A stretch of 64,000 nt of DNA from Adineta vaga (Eukaryota; Rotifera). A program made the translations under genes and the position numbers. The notes beneath the pieces were generated by a model. It did no database searches and was not told where the DNA came from. It worked only from the letters and a program-made list of their open reading frames with translations. The stretch lies in the NCBI GenBank assembly GCA_021613535.1, contig CP075493.1, forward strand, positions 9,300,001 to 9,364,000, given 5' to 3'. Position 1 is the stretch's first letter. Each line of letters starts with the position of its first letter. Of this stretch, positions 13,101 through 25,531 are shown piece by piece.

Positions 13101-14043
13101 CGACAGATCTCTTAATTCTCGGCCAAGTTCAAATGCTGTTAAAATCGGATCAATTGATGCTAAACTAATGTAACTTTCACTTGCTAAACCACGATATGCA
13201 TTCAAACGTGATTGTGCATGACGTAATGAATCAAATTTAAATCGATTTCGACATTCTTTACATTTACAATGATAATCATGTGGTTTTGTTATACGATCAC
13301 CTTGACTTAAAAGTAATTGGACTAAAAAAAGAAATTTAATAAAGATTAAAATCAATTTCTTAATTATACCGATTTCTGTTCGATTGTATTGAGCTGCTAA
13401 TATCAATGGTGTTATATCAGGTGCAAATTGTGTATCATCAGATGATGGTGTTTGCCAAAATGATTCTTCCGTATCTGTCAGAGCTCGACGATCGTTTAAA
13501 ATTTTAAATTTTGGATGACGTAAACATGCTTCAGCAATTTGTACATGACCAAGATAAATAGCTAATAGAATAGCTTCACGTATTCTTTGTCCATCACAAT
13601 GAGCTAAGAGTAGATTAACAACCTATGAAAATACAAATCATCAATCTGTTCGTTCGTTTTCTCAAGAAAAATATTACTTCCAGATGTTCATTTTCAATAG
13701 CTAGATGTATTGCTGTACGACCTAATTGATTTGTAACATCGATATTGAATTTATTATTTTCTTCTAAAATTCGATGGACTGTCGCATAATCTCCATTTTC
13801 ACATGCACGAACAAATTGATCATTTAAATTCAATTCCTAAAATGAAATAAGATAGAAACACAAAAGGGTTTTCTTAATAAATTTCATTTCTATTACAGAA
13901 ATTTTCGGTGTATTACTATACATCCGTTTGTATAAATCCGTTCGTGGAGTAAGATCAGTACGTCCACGCATATTTCCTCTAGTTCGATCACTATACCGTC
14001 TGGCTTGAAGACCTCCAGGTGTTTGATGAATATTTGCTGCCAT
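10129..14043 (-). CDS. TRPC: TRPC-type cation channel
   Basis: This is a receptor-operated non-selective Ca2+-permeable channel subunit of the plasma membrane, about 1,060 aa in 13 coding exons. It starts at ATG 14041-14043 (MAANIHQTPGG). N-terminal ankyrin-type repeats come first (LGRTAIHLAIENEHLEVVNLLLAHCDG, shown in part). The TRPC-specific HCKC..C segment follows (YHCKCKECRNRF). The S1-S6 region comes next, with the pore at VFWSLFGLAE and S6 VIVLLNMLIAMM. The TRP box EWKFARSKLYMEYIKEG and the proline motif TLPVPFNIIPTPKS follow. The last exon (10129-11045) encodes a 300-residue cytoplasmic tail with coiled-coil-like ELKQDIQMLRFELL and an acidic end. TRPC1/4/5 versus TRPC3/6/7 cannot be decided with confidence; the C-tail ELKQDI segment is nearer TRPC4/5. 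Confidence 0.93.
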
Positions 14044-14656
14044 GTTAATCTCTTCTGTTTCATTCACTATTTCTAAGTAGAAAAATCTTATAAAATTATT
14101 TATTCTTTTAGAAGTGATATATTAGATTTGTAGAAAGAAAAATTGTGATACGTTCAAACTAGAGAAGACAATAAGCAGATGTTTATCAATGTTGGCATAC
14201 ACATATATTAATGCACAATCATCATATGAATGTTAAGAAGAAGAGAACGAGAGGAATTATGTTGTTTTTTCCCTTATTTTCTAGAAATAATAAAAGAAAA
14301 AATGACTAAGTTTTTCTCATCTGTATATATGTGAATTTCATTGATAATCAACTGAATAGAGAAGTTAATCTATCAAAACTTCTTCATTTTTTTTCTTCTT
14401 CTTTTGAAGACAAAAAAATCTAATAAATTTATTGTGCACATAATATTTTCCTGTTTGTGAAAAGATTTATTAATAAATATTTGTTCTGTATAAAACTCAC
14501 GTTTATCAGATGGAAATCAGGTGTGTTAATATTATGATATTCAGATAGTCTTTTGTCAATATTATCTTTATGCTTTTTACGAATGTTCTGGATTTGATTC
14601 ATTTATCGAATTTCTATTTTATAGTTTGTTTTATTGAAGAAATAATTTATACAATA
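14044..14656. other. Intergenic between TRPC and Kv genes with possible TRPC 5' exon
   Basis: The stretch separates two minus-strand channel genes. An ATG-initiated open stretch on the minus strand (14602 down to 14501, 34 codons, MNQIQNIRKKHKDN...) ends exactly at a canonical donor GTGAGT. Joining it to the TRPC first exon at the nearest acceptors meets a stop, so it may be an untranslated or alternative exon, not coding. Confidence 0.35.
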
Positions 14657-16824
14657 TTATTTGGTATCTTTTGGTGAGGGTGGTGCTTGAAATTTTTTCA
14701 GAACATTTCCTTTACTAGCATGGCCAGCGACAATTTCCGTTAATTCTTCATCTTTATCGGTATCTTCTTCGTCTGAAGATACTGAAACTCTAAATCGAAC
14801 ATCATATGGAGAAGTTCGTTGTGATTTGGGCTGTGTTGATTGATCCGAAATGATATTTAGTTGAATACTTTCATCAGTTGTTTGTTTTTGAGCAACAACT
14901 GAACTGATTTTTTCTAATAAATCAAGTGATGTTTCATGTTGATCATCATCAACATAACCAATAATAAAATGAACACGACTATTATTTCGACATAATGAAT
15001 TTGTTAAAACATCATCTGTTTTCGGTAAAGAATTGATGTCGGGTGTTTCAGTTATATTTCTTTCCATTTCAAATGCAGCATTATCTTTCGCTCTTGCATC
15101 GGGATTTTCAATTTCTTTTGTTTGACTTCGTCGTCTACGAAATACACCGGAATTATTTCTTGAACAATTATCAATATTTTCCTCATCAGATAAATCATCA
15201 AAACTCACAACCTCTTCATTAATATATAATTTTCGAGCATAAACACGTTGATATCGATCAACCAATACTGATACCAACATACCTATAGTTGCTGCACCAA
15301 ATAATGCACATAAACATGAAATGATTCTTCCAATTGGTGTGATTGGTGAAATATCACCATATCTAAATGAAAATAATGAGGAGAAAAAACATTCAAAGAC
15401 TTTATCTTTACCCAACACTTGTAATGGTGATCACGCCCCAATAAGTTGCTTTTAATATAGAATCAAATGCGACACCATTGGTATCATTTTCAGCAAAATA
15501 AGCTGCTGCACCAAAGAGAAAACTTAATAATGTTAAAATAATAATCATAATGAAAAAATCTGGAATCGATTGTTTTAATGTCGATGTTAAAACACGTAAT
15601 GATTTGATATTGCGAAATACACGATAGAATTTAAATATTCGAACAAAACGAACAATACGTAAAAGACGTAGTGCTACATATGTTGTCGTATAAATTTCAC
15701 TCTCGCGACCAATAACATGTAAAGCAATTACAACATAATATGGAATTACTGCTAAAATATCAACCCAATTCATGATATTTATAATATATGTCTTCAATGA
15801 TGGTGCACTAATAATACGAAGAAAAAGTTCAATAGTAAAAAAACCGACACAAACAGTTTGAATAATAAAAAATGGTGTAGTGAAGTATGAATGACATGTA
15901 AAATGATTACTGATTGTTAGATTTGTATCATTTGAATTGTTGTCTAGATATGATATTTCTTGTCTACTCTTTTGACAAGCAAAAGTGTCTAAATTTGTAA
16001 AGTCTGGTAAAGTTTCGATAGCGAGAGTAATAGTTGATGTTAAAATTAGAAGCAATGAAAAAATGTTGACAAACTTAGCAAATATGGAATAATCCGGATA
16101 TTCCATTGTTGCCCATAAAAGTCGACGAAAACGATTTTTTGGTAAACGAATTTTTTTCACTTCTTTGATGTTTTCATCTTTACGTAACTGATCTAATGCT
16201 ACTTGTCCTAATTGAAAAAACGTTACTTCTTCAAGAAAAATATCAATCGGTACATAATTTGGTCGACGTAAACGACCATGTGATTGATAATAGTAAAGAA
16301 TAGCTTCAAAACAAGCACGATTACGATCGAAAAAGTATTCATTTCGACTTTTATCATAATAATATTTTCGACGTCTTCGATTACCCAATAATGTATCTGG
16401 ATAGAGTTCTAATGTTGTACGATGAGTTTCATATCGATCACCACATACATTAATTATAATACGATCTTGAATTGATTTACTATTATTACGTTGACGTGGA
16501 ACAAATTCTCTCGCACGTATATTGAGTAAACTTTGAACATTTATAATATCACTAATTTAATGTTAAAAATGAATGATTATCTCCATTGTAGAAGTTCGAA
16601 CTTACGAGACATAAGTTTCCGTACTTCTTGAAGCCAAATATGGTTGTTTTACGGATATTGATCTTCTTCAAAGAAAAATTAAACTTATAGAATGAATATG
16701 AAAAATGATTTTTATACTCGAATAAACGTTCGAAAGGTCGTCGTTGATTTGTTGATGTTCGTTCACTCTGACTATGAATTTGTTCGATCGGTTCGATAGT
16801 ACATGTTTGTTGAATATTTTGCAT
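14657..16824 (-). CDS. Voltage-gated potassium channel, Shaker-type (Kv)
   Basis: This is a six-TM delayed-rectifier or A-type K+ channel subunit. Four exons (16718-16824, 16606-16626, 15412-16551, 14657-15362) total 1974 nt, 657 aa, all in phase. The T1 tetramerisation domain reads INVCGDRYETHRTTLELYP ... YFFDRNRACFEAILYYYQS and RLRRP. S1 begins near IFAKFVNIFSLLLIL. S4 has basic residues every third position in LRLLRIVRFVRIFKFYR. The pore filter TSVGYGD is split by the last intron after TSVG. S6 is less typical: it lacks the PVP motif (CALFGAATIGMLVSVLV), which sets it apart from canonical Shaker. The C-terminus is a 220-residue acidic Ser/Thr-rich tail. The second exon is only 21 nt. Subfamily (Kv1 versus a divergent Shaker-like group) is uncertain. 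Confidence 0.92.
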
Positions 16825-17845
16825 TATCACTATCTATGTACATATCGGTCCAATGATTATCAAATCAAATGAAGAAAAAAAGAAAAAAATCCGTAGTCTT
16901 TACAATCAATCATTTGATGTCATCCACCAATAATGTGTCTAAAGTACATAAGTATCATAGACGAACAAAATTTCCCTTTAAAGAACTTATCATATTACAT
17001 AAACACAAAAAAAGCAATATTTGAATAGTCGAAAGCAATCAAAACAAAAACATTAAGAACTATATGAATTAAGATGGGTTCATTTCCACCTAATGATATA
17101 TCATAGAACTAGTCAAACTTGATTGTTCGAGCAAAGATATGAAGATACTTGCCTTCCAGAAGTTCTTTTTATTGATCAGATATGTTACATTTTTATGCAA
17201 CTGTACTTCTTGACACTTTTGAATCATTTCAAAATGTTTGAAAACACATTTCTGAACAAGAAAATTAAGTTCAACGAAGATAGAATATTATTTGTCGATA
17301 CCAACATTTATCTTTGCTCAGCGAGCTTTTCTCTGATATTTTTTTATTCTCTGATTATTTTTTGTTATTGATATGAGACGATTGATTTTATCGATCGATT
17401 GCCTAGTACGAAGAACAACACCTTGATAATGTCCATTATTCTTAGTGATGATTTTTAAACCTGTTTCGTTTTCTATTGAATTAAGTATGATTCATTTTCA
17501 ATCACATTCAAATTTCGCCTATTCTTATAATGATCATTTCGAACGTTTTTAATCAGAACATTAAATTCTGAATTTGTATATCGTTATTTAGATGAAATGT
17601 ACAACGTGATACGAATTTTCTTCAACTACTAGTGTCCTCTTTCAATACACAATTTCATTGGTAATCACTCTGTTGATCAATGAATAATAAACGCCACTTT
17701 CGTCTTCTTTTGTTCACACATTGATTCTAACGATTATTGGTGTATGATCACAAATATACAAAGACATTGATTGTATCTATTTTCATATATTCTAGATCGA
17801 TGCAAATTCGATCTTTTGTTATTCAATAAATCAAACAATTAATTC
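16825..17845. promoter_or_regulatory. Divergent intergenic region, Kv (-) and ATAD2 (+)
   Basis: About 1 kb separates the start codons of two genes transcribed away from each other, so both promoters must lie here or be shared. The sequence is AT-rich. No clear TATA pair or conserved motif was recognised, and the small open stretch at 17123-17371 has no coding features. Confidence 0.45.
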
Positions 17846-20800
17846 ATGGTTAATACACGTAGCAGTCACCCAAACGGTGATACGAATACAAATGATTCCT
17901 ATAAAGATCGACATATAAAAGTAAACTAGTGTTTGCTTTGATTATTGCCTAAGTTTTATCTTTTAGAAAGTTGTTAATTATGAACAAGAATCATCGAATG
18001 ATTCCTTTGGAAATTCCAAGGGTCCATCACATTATCATGTATAAGATTGATTTGTCTAGAAACTTGAATTCTTAATCATGTAATTTTAGCGTGTTTTGAG
18101 AAAACGAACAAATCCAAATTATCAAAATACTTTTGATTATATCGATGATGAGTAAGATAAATGATCTGTTTTTTCTGGAAAGAAATCCTCATTTATAAAC
18201 TATGACTTTATTTTAGTGATGAAGAAGAAGAAGAACCTATGTCACGTCGTCAACGACGAGATTCTCGTCGAAATGGTTAGTAAAACGAGAAAATTTTATC
18301 TCATCATAATTTTTTACTTTTAGTTCGCACATTAATTGATACATCAAACAGTGGCTCCCCAACGACTGGTCGATTACCAAATGGTGTTCGATCTGTAAGA
18401 ATAAACGAATGCTTTCTTTTCACTAATTAAGGCTTTTTCTCTTTACAGTCAACTTTAAGCATGTATGATCGAGTAAAAAATCGTCGTAAATCCATTGATC
18501 CTGATGTTTATTCGGAAGAACATGATGATAATGAACAAACAGAAGAAGCAACCAATCACAACAATGAGAATGATAATGAAACGAAAAAGTTAAAAAATAA
18601 AACGAAAGAACAAACACGACAGAATGGTGGCGAAGAAGAAAATACAATGGATATTTTAAATCAGGATGAAGATGAGGAAGAAGAAGAAGAGGAGGAAGGA
18701 TTAAATAATCAACAGACAGGAAAATATTCGTTGAGAGAACGAAAACCACCGATACAACGTTTTTCTCTTTATGGTAAGTTGAGTAAAGCGAATGATGTAT
18801 ATGAAGAATCCTATTCGTAATACATATGAGTCAGTTATTATAAAGCAATTTGGTTACTGTTTTTTTGTTCATCAAATAGAACAACCACGACAAAGACGAA
18901 AAACGATTTATTATGATGATGATGATGAACGACCATCAACATCAAGATCACGTCGATCACGACGAAAAGGGTACGATTATTTGTAATAAAAATGTAGTTA
19001 TTGACCATGATTATCATATTTAGACGGCGTGTTTCTGCTCATGCCTCAAGTTCATCTACATCTGATTCGTCATCAGATAGTGAAGGAATGGGACCATTAA
19101 CAAATGGTGACCTTGATTCTCGACCACAACGAACTGCACGATTAGCTAAAAGCACTGCCTTAAAACGAATGAGGTTATTATCTTGTATTTATTTCAATAA
19201 GATATCTGTATTCATTACCTTTGAATTTATTTAGATGTTTACCAACAAATTTAGATTTACTTAGTGTTTATACAAGTTCAAAAAAGCCAAATACACGTAC
19301 ACCTTCCAATGGTGCTGGCAGTGGCATAGGAGCATTAAATCTTGATTCAAATAGTAAAAGTCGACGAGCAAATAATGCCGCTGTGTCATTAGCAGATGCT
19401 GAATCCATTGAAATCGATCGATCAGTAAATAGTTTTGATTGAAACATATAAATTCATTTTTAGCTTATTCTTTTAGATTACTTTTGATGATATTGGTGGT
19501 TTAGATCCAATTATTCGTTCATTGAAAGAAATGATTGTTCTTCCATTAGTCTATCCGGAATTATTTCATCACTATAAAATCAAACCACCACGTAAAAAAA
19601 TCTCTCTTAGACAAATATTCATTATATAGAAAAAAAATTTCATCATTCTAGGTGGTGTTCTTTTTTATGGTCCACCGGGTACTGGTAAAACATTAGTTGC
19701 TCGTGCTCTTGTAAATGAATGTTCATCACCAGATCGTCGTATTGCCTTTTTCATGCGTAAAGGTGCCGATTGTTTGTGTAAATATGTGGGTGAAAGTGAA
19801 CGACAATTACGTGTTTTATTTGACCAAGCTTATCAACAACGACCATCGATAATCTTTTTCGATGAAATTGATGGTTTAGCACCAGTACGTTCAGCTCGAC
19901 AGGATCAAATTCATGCATCGATTGTTTCAACATTACTTGCACTTATGGATGGTCTTGATAATCGTGGTGAAGTTGTCGTTATTGGAGCAACAAACCGTCT
20001 TGATGCAATCGATCCAGCATTACGACGACCAGGAAGATTTGATCGAGAATTTCGATTTTCATTACCAACAATGGAAGTAAGTGAAAAATCTTGTAAAGAT
20101 ATCTAATTCTTACGACATCTCTTATTAAGGCAAGAAAACAAATTTTAAAAATTCATACTAAAGAATGGGAATCGAAACCTCATGCTGGTTTTATTGAAGA
20201 AATGGCTGCACGCACGGCTAGTAAGTTATTTCTGCTGTTTATTCAAATTGTTTTTTATTTGTTCGTTTTCTATCTTCAAGGTTTTTGTGGTGCTGATTTA
20301 AAAAGTCTTTGTCAAGAAGCCTTTCTATCAGCTTTACGTCGACGTTATCCACAAATTTATGATTCTCGACAAAAATATAAAATTGATCCACGTTCATTAC
20401 ATTTATCTCGTGGAGATTTTTATACAGCTTTACATCGTATTGTTCCAGCATGTAATCGTGGTTGTCAACATCCTGTCGGTCGTCCATTGGATATGCATTT
20501 GATTCCTCTTCTAAGTGAACAATTGGATAAATGTTTAGATCAATTAAATGAACTTTTCTTCAAACGAACAATTAATAATACTAATAAAAATTCAAATCAT
20601 ATACCATTTCAAAGCATTAGTGAAGATTTAACGTCAACAACATTGATACCGAAAATGAAAACATGTGGTTTGACAACATCTTTTGCATCAAGTTCACAAC
20701 GTAGTGCTACATTTACAATGACAAGTACACTGGATAATGGTCTCTGTCGATTTTTTGCACCAGCAGTTGTACAACAACTTGATTGTGCTTTTTTTGTCTT

Positions 20801-22984
20801 TGAATTGGGTTATCTTCATGCTCAAACAGCACGAACACCTGAAGAAGCGTGTGCACAATTATTTACAGAAGCACGACGAAGTGCTCCATCCATTATCTAT
20901 ATTCCAGATATTGACAATCTTTGGCCAAAAATATCTGAATCAGTGCAATATATGTTTATATCGAATGTACGAACATTGCCTCCCAATTTACCTATTCTAA
21001 TTTTGATTGCACTGGAATCAGATTCGTATGATGACATTCATCCAGATGTAAGTATTTACCATTCAGAAAATTGAAGAAAATATTATTCATGGAACAGTAA
21101 ACTGCCGATAGTAGAAAGAATATTTTGAGATGATATTGACATATTTATATCTTCTAATGATCCTCATATCGGTTTTGTAGAGAAGTCATTTTTTATTTAG
21201 ATAAGTCAGATTATTTCTCCGAAATCAACTTTTACATTAATAAAACCAACTTCTGAAGATCGTTATGCTTTTTTTGCACCATTATTCCATGAAGATATGT
21301 TTACATCAATCAGTACAACCGATCCAACTAAAGGTAAAACAAAAAAAAGTATAGAAAAAAAGAAATGGTATTCTTGTCTATTTATTGATTTTAATAGAAC
21401 CAAGTCAAGAAATTCTGGAATTTGCTGAACCTGCACCAATCTCTTGTGAACGTAGTGAAGAAGAACTTGAACGTCTGAAACAACGTGAAGAAGCTACTAT
21501 GACTGAATTACGAGTTTTTCTTCGTGATATGCTAAAAATTTTATTACGTGATAAACGTTTTACATATTTTTCACGTCCAATTGATGTTGAAGATGTACCT
21601 GATTATTACGATGTGATCGAAAATCCAATGACATTTTCTATAATGCTTGAAAAAGTTGATAAACATGGATATTCATGTGTAAAACAATTTACACAAGATA
21701 TTGATTTGATTGTTTCGAATGCATTACTATACAATCCAGATCATACAACACAAGGTAAGTGTATAAAAGAAACTAAAATTTTCTTCAATCATTTACATTT
21801 ATATTAGGACAATTAATTCGACATCGTGCTTGTGAATTACGTGATGTTTGTCAATTTCATATTAATGCTGAATTGGATATGGAATTTGAATTATTATGTC
21901 AACAAGTAACAGAAGCACGAAAACAAAGAGGTTTGTTCGAGATGAATATTTTGATTTTGATTATTGAATATGTTTCTTTAGGTGATGATCCAAAAGCATC
22001 TTTGCCTGATTATGTTTATACTGAACAAGCAACAACAACAGATAGAAGTGTACATACAGAGAATGACAATATTTCAGTAAATGGAACTGAAAATCAAATG
22101 GATGTATCAAATAAAAATCTTTTAAATACGACGGATCAATCAGATGTTCAATTAGAGAATTCAACAATTTCAACAAGAAATTCAGCAAAGAGAAATAAAA
22201 TTCAATATAATCAACGTTCAACAATCACAAGAAAACAAGTGAAAGAAAAAGAATTAGTTAATGGACATAATGAAGTAAGAGAATTGATTTCTTTCATTTC
22301 TTTATTAACTATCGACAATATTCTATGATTTTTTTTTTCTTCCTTCAGGAAACTGTTCTATCTTCTGAAGATGCTAATTCTACAACAACAGCAGCAGCAG
22401 GAGCAACTGAAATTTCTGGAAAACCACCGACACCAACTAGTAATACAACTGAATCAATGGTGACTACAACTAATCAATCATCACTTTCACCATCATCACC
22501 GTCTGCTGAATCATCAAGTCGAAAACGTGTTAAACGAACAGTATCGTCAATTTCATTATCACCTTCAAAACTTACATCTCCTAATGATACAACTACGAAA
22601 CGTCAACGAACTGATCCAACGATTAAGGTTTGAAAGTCTTAATAAAGATGAATTTCTATGTAACTCTTTTCTTTCTTTCTTTCTTTCTCATTATAGCCGG
22701 TTGAATCAGCTCCAGCTAATGTTGAACAAAACGATCTTCCATGCCGAAAACTTGACTCAGCACGTCTTGCATCGAATTTAAAATATCTCGTTGAACATAC
22801 AAATGATATTGGTATTGAAAAATTGAGTAATATTTGGTTTGAATTATTTGATCTCATTGAATCATGTCGAGTACTTTCATCAGATGAATTAATTTTTGAA
22901 GTAAGTCATTCTTTATTTTCCTATTTTTGGAATTTAATTTTTGACTTCTAGAAACTTGAAACAAGTCTTCATTCGATGATTTAA
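17846..22984 (+). CDS. ATAD2: ATAD2-like AAA+ ATPase with bromodomain
   Basis: This is a nuclear chromatin factor: an AAA+ ATPase whose bromodomain reads acetylated histones. The gene has many exons. The first are 17846-17920 and 17967 onward; the last ends KLETSLHSMI at TAA 22982-22984. The leader is rich in acidic and basic stretches and SR-like runs. The first AAA module has VTFDDIGGLDPII, Walker A GPPGTGKT, Walker B SIIFFDEIDGL and the arginine-finger region RRPGRFDREF. The lid/helical part FCGADLKSLCQEA follows. A second, degenerate AAA module without a Walker A follows (PEEACAQLFTEARRSAPSIIYIPDI). The bromodomain has RDKRFTYFSRPIDVEDVPDYYDVI and the acetyl-lysine Asn in NALLYNPD. The tail RHRACELRD..EARKQRG matches ATAD2. 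Each module follows the vertebrate ATAD2/ATAD2B order. Confidence 0.94.
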
Positions 22985-23517
22985 TTTATAAATATATATA
23001 TATATATATTATTTTTTCATCCACTATTTATCTAGTCTTACCATTTCGCATTCTTGAAGAAAGCCTATACTAAATATGAATCACTCAGGAAGAGCGTTAT
23101 ATGGTTATATCTTTGATCTTTCTCTCACAAAATAATTGAGAGTATAAAAAAAGATAAATATAAAGCTCATTTAGTTTTTTTTTGTTGTCATAGAAAGAAC
23201 TTTATTTAATCGGTATTTTTTTTGTGGTAAAGAAACAAATATGTGTAGAATACATAGCACTCAGGTTAGATGCTATTTTTGTCTTTTCTTGTTCGTTTCT
23301 TTATTTGTGCTCATTATTATATTTGTCTTGTCTTACATATATTTTCATCTGTTCATGTGGTTTTCTTTTTTCTTTGTAAAAAAATAGTTTTTCTCTGCTC
23401 CTTCTTCGTCTTCTGTCTTTATCTCATGTATGTAAATAAAAAACAACAACAACAACCTAAAAATAAGATCTTAATAGAGGATGGATACTTATTTTAATTT
23501 TTCTTTTTCTCTTCTAG
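22985..23517. other. Intergenic ATAD2-SREK1
   Basis: Contains an AT microsatellite at about 22992-23009 and T-rich sequence. It ends with a pyrimidine tract and AG at 23516-23517 abutting the SREK1 ATG, so part of it could be the intron of an untranslated leader or a trans-splice outron. Confidence 0.45.
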
Positions 23518-25065
23518 ATGTCAACGATTATTTCTAATAGTAAAGTGATTCAAGTGTGTAATATATCCACGACATGTCAAAGAGAACAATTAAAAGCTTT
23601 TTTCAATTTCTTTGGAAGAATTGATGAAGTTCAATTATATCCTGATAGGTAAGAGTTTTGAAAGATTAAGAAGCAAATTCTCAAGTTTCGTATCAGATAA
23701 AAGCATAGAAAAATCATTTCGAATTCAGTCTTGTATGAGATTGAAACTTCTCGCTTGTTTTAATCTAGTTTGGAATAATTTTGTCTATTTTGAATTCTAG
23801 TGAAACTTTAGCCTCAACCATCAATGGCAAAGTTGGTTATATTAAATTCGATCGTAACGATAGTGTCTATGGCGCATTGAGCATGACAAATACAATATTT
23901 ATTGATAAGCCATTGATTGTTTCTCAAGTCTTTGAAAATTCTGTACCCGATGAAACTGATGCGATGATGTATTGTGCGCCATCAAATCCAAACATAACAT
24001 TACTTAGTGGGGGACCAACATGGCCAAGTACGGTTATTAATCGACTTGTTGGTCAACCACCAAATGCTTACATTGAAACAATTGATCCGGAATTAACTGA
24101 TCGAAATTTGCCAGCCTATCCACCATTACCAGGCACATTGGATGTTACAAAAGTAGAAGAAATTCGTCGAACTGTGTATTTATCTAATCTAGATAAAGAT
24201 GTAAGAAGAACATAAAGGATATTTGTTGTTACATTGTTTATCTCCTTCTATTTTCAGATTGAATTAGATGTTTTACATGAATTTTTGTCTCAAATTGGTG
24301 AAATTCGTTATATTCGTTCGTCTTATACAGATGAGAATGCAGAAGTACGTGGAGCTTATGTAGAATTTAGTGAACAATCATCCATCCCTAAAGTGTTGTC
24401 TATAAATGGTTTTCAATTTTTCGGTCGACCATTATTGTATGTAAAACATTGTTTATTGAAATGAATCTTTCGATTTTTCTTTATATAGTGTTAATCATGC
24501 TACATCATGTGTAATCAAACCAGCTACTGTTCGCGGATTAAGAAGTGGTAAGTGTTAGAAATCATGCGTATTTTCTTTGTCTTTATTTCGAATCATTTAG
24601 ATGAAGAAGATATCAAATTAAGTCAATCACGTTCTCCAAGGTTTATTCGAATACTATCATAATCTTTTATACTAATAGAAAGTTCCTCTTCTTTAGTGCA
24701 TCACGTCGTCTAGGTTCAGCAACTGGTGAAGAAAGCGATCATGAGCGTCATTCATCAAGATCAAAATCTCGAAAGAAATCTTCAAAATCAACTCGATCAC
24801 CTAAACGTCGTTCAAGGTTTGTTTCTGTCCCTCAAAAATTTCTGATCTTTTCTAATCCGTTGTGTTTTTTTATTTTTTTGGTAGATCGAAAAAACGTAGT
24901 CGATCTCGTTCACGTGATCGAAAACGTCGTTCGCGCTCTCGATCTTACGATCGTCATCGACGAAAGAAAGACTCACGTAAACGTTCACGATCACGTTCGC
25001 GTTCACGTTCCAAAGGACGACATCATCGAAGTGAAAGTCGAAAAGAAAAAAAATCTCGACGTTAA
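23518..25065 (+). CDS. SREK1: SREK1-like SR splicing regulator
   Basis: This is a nuclear regulator of alternative splicing with RNA-recognition motifs and an RS domain. RRM1 begins VIQVCNISTTCQREQLKAFF with an RNP1-like GYIKF. The linker ends TLDVTKVEEIRRTVYLSNLD, which matches SREK1 (SRrp86/SFRS12) closely (its DPSKIDEIRRTVYVGNL). RRM2 follows with RGAYVEF and NGFQFFGRPL, then VNHATSCVIKPA. The C-terminal part is Arg/Ser-rich (SRSRDRKRRSRSRS) with Lys/Glu, ending EKKSRR at TAA 25063-25065. Five or more short introns interrupt it. The start at 23518 is immediately preceded by TTCTTCTAG-like acceptor sequence. AATAAA near 25121 is a likely polyA signal. Confidence 0.9.
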
Positions 25066-25531
25066 ATATCTTCATGGAAGTCTATGTTATATATATCTTT
25101 GTGTATGAACTCTAGAGAGAAATAAACTAGAAAATCATTGTCTCTTGTTTTGTTTACGTGTTGTGTAATTGTTTCAAACAAAGAAGGAAAATGAATTTTC
25201 TCTTGTTATTTATTATAAAGATTGCTTGGTCAAGCGTGTGATCATATCAATATAATATTGGTATCATCACATATGTTTACACCTTAGCAAATGTTATAAA
25301 ACTTCCTAGAATGATAAATACAGAGTATTAGAGTGTCCGATAGTCGATCATATCTGCAATAATCACTTTACAAAGCGAACTCCATCGAACACAAAGAAAT
25401 CGAATTATTCGCAAATATATGATTACTGCTCGTATGCACTAATTGATTGCTGCTTATAATAATGATTATTCCTATTTGATTTGCTGCACACAAATGTGAT
25501 CAACAGCTTTATTTTGACTTCTAGATATGCA
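25066..25531. other. Intergenic, SREK1 3' UTR
   Basis: Contains AATAAA at about 25121 and AT-rich sequence; nothing else was recognised. A pyrimidine-AG site at 25523-25524 lies 7 bases before the next ATG. Confidence 0.5.

Noticed and set aside
17123-17371. 82-codon open stretch on + between Kv and ATAD2
   Set aside because: Phe/Leu-rich random composition, no splice context, no similarity to anything; it lies in a promoter-type spacer.
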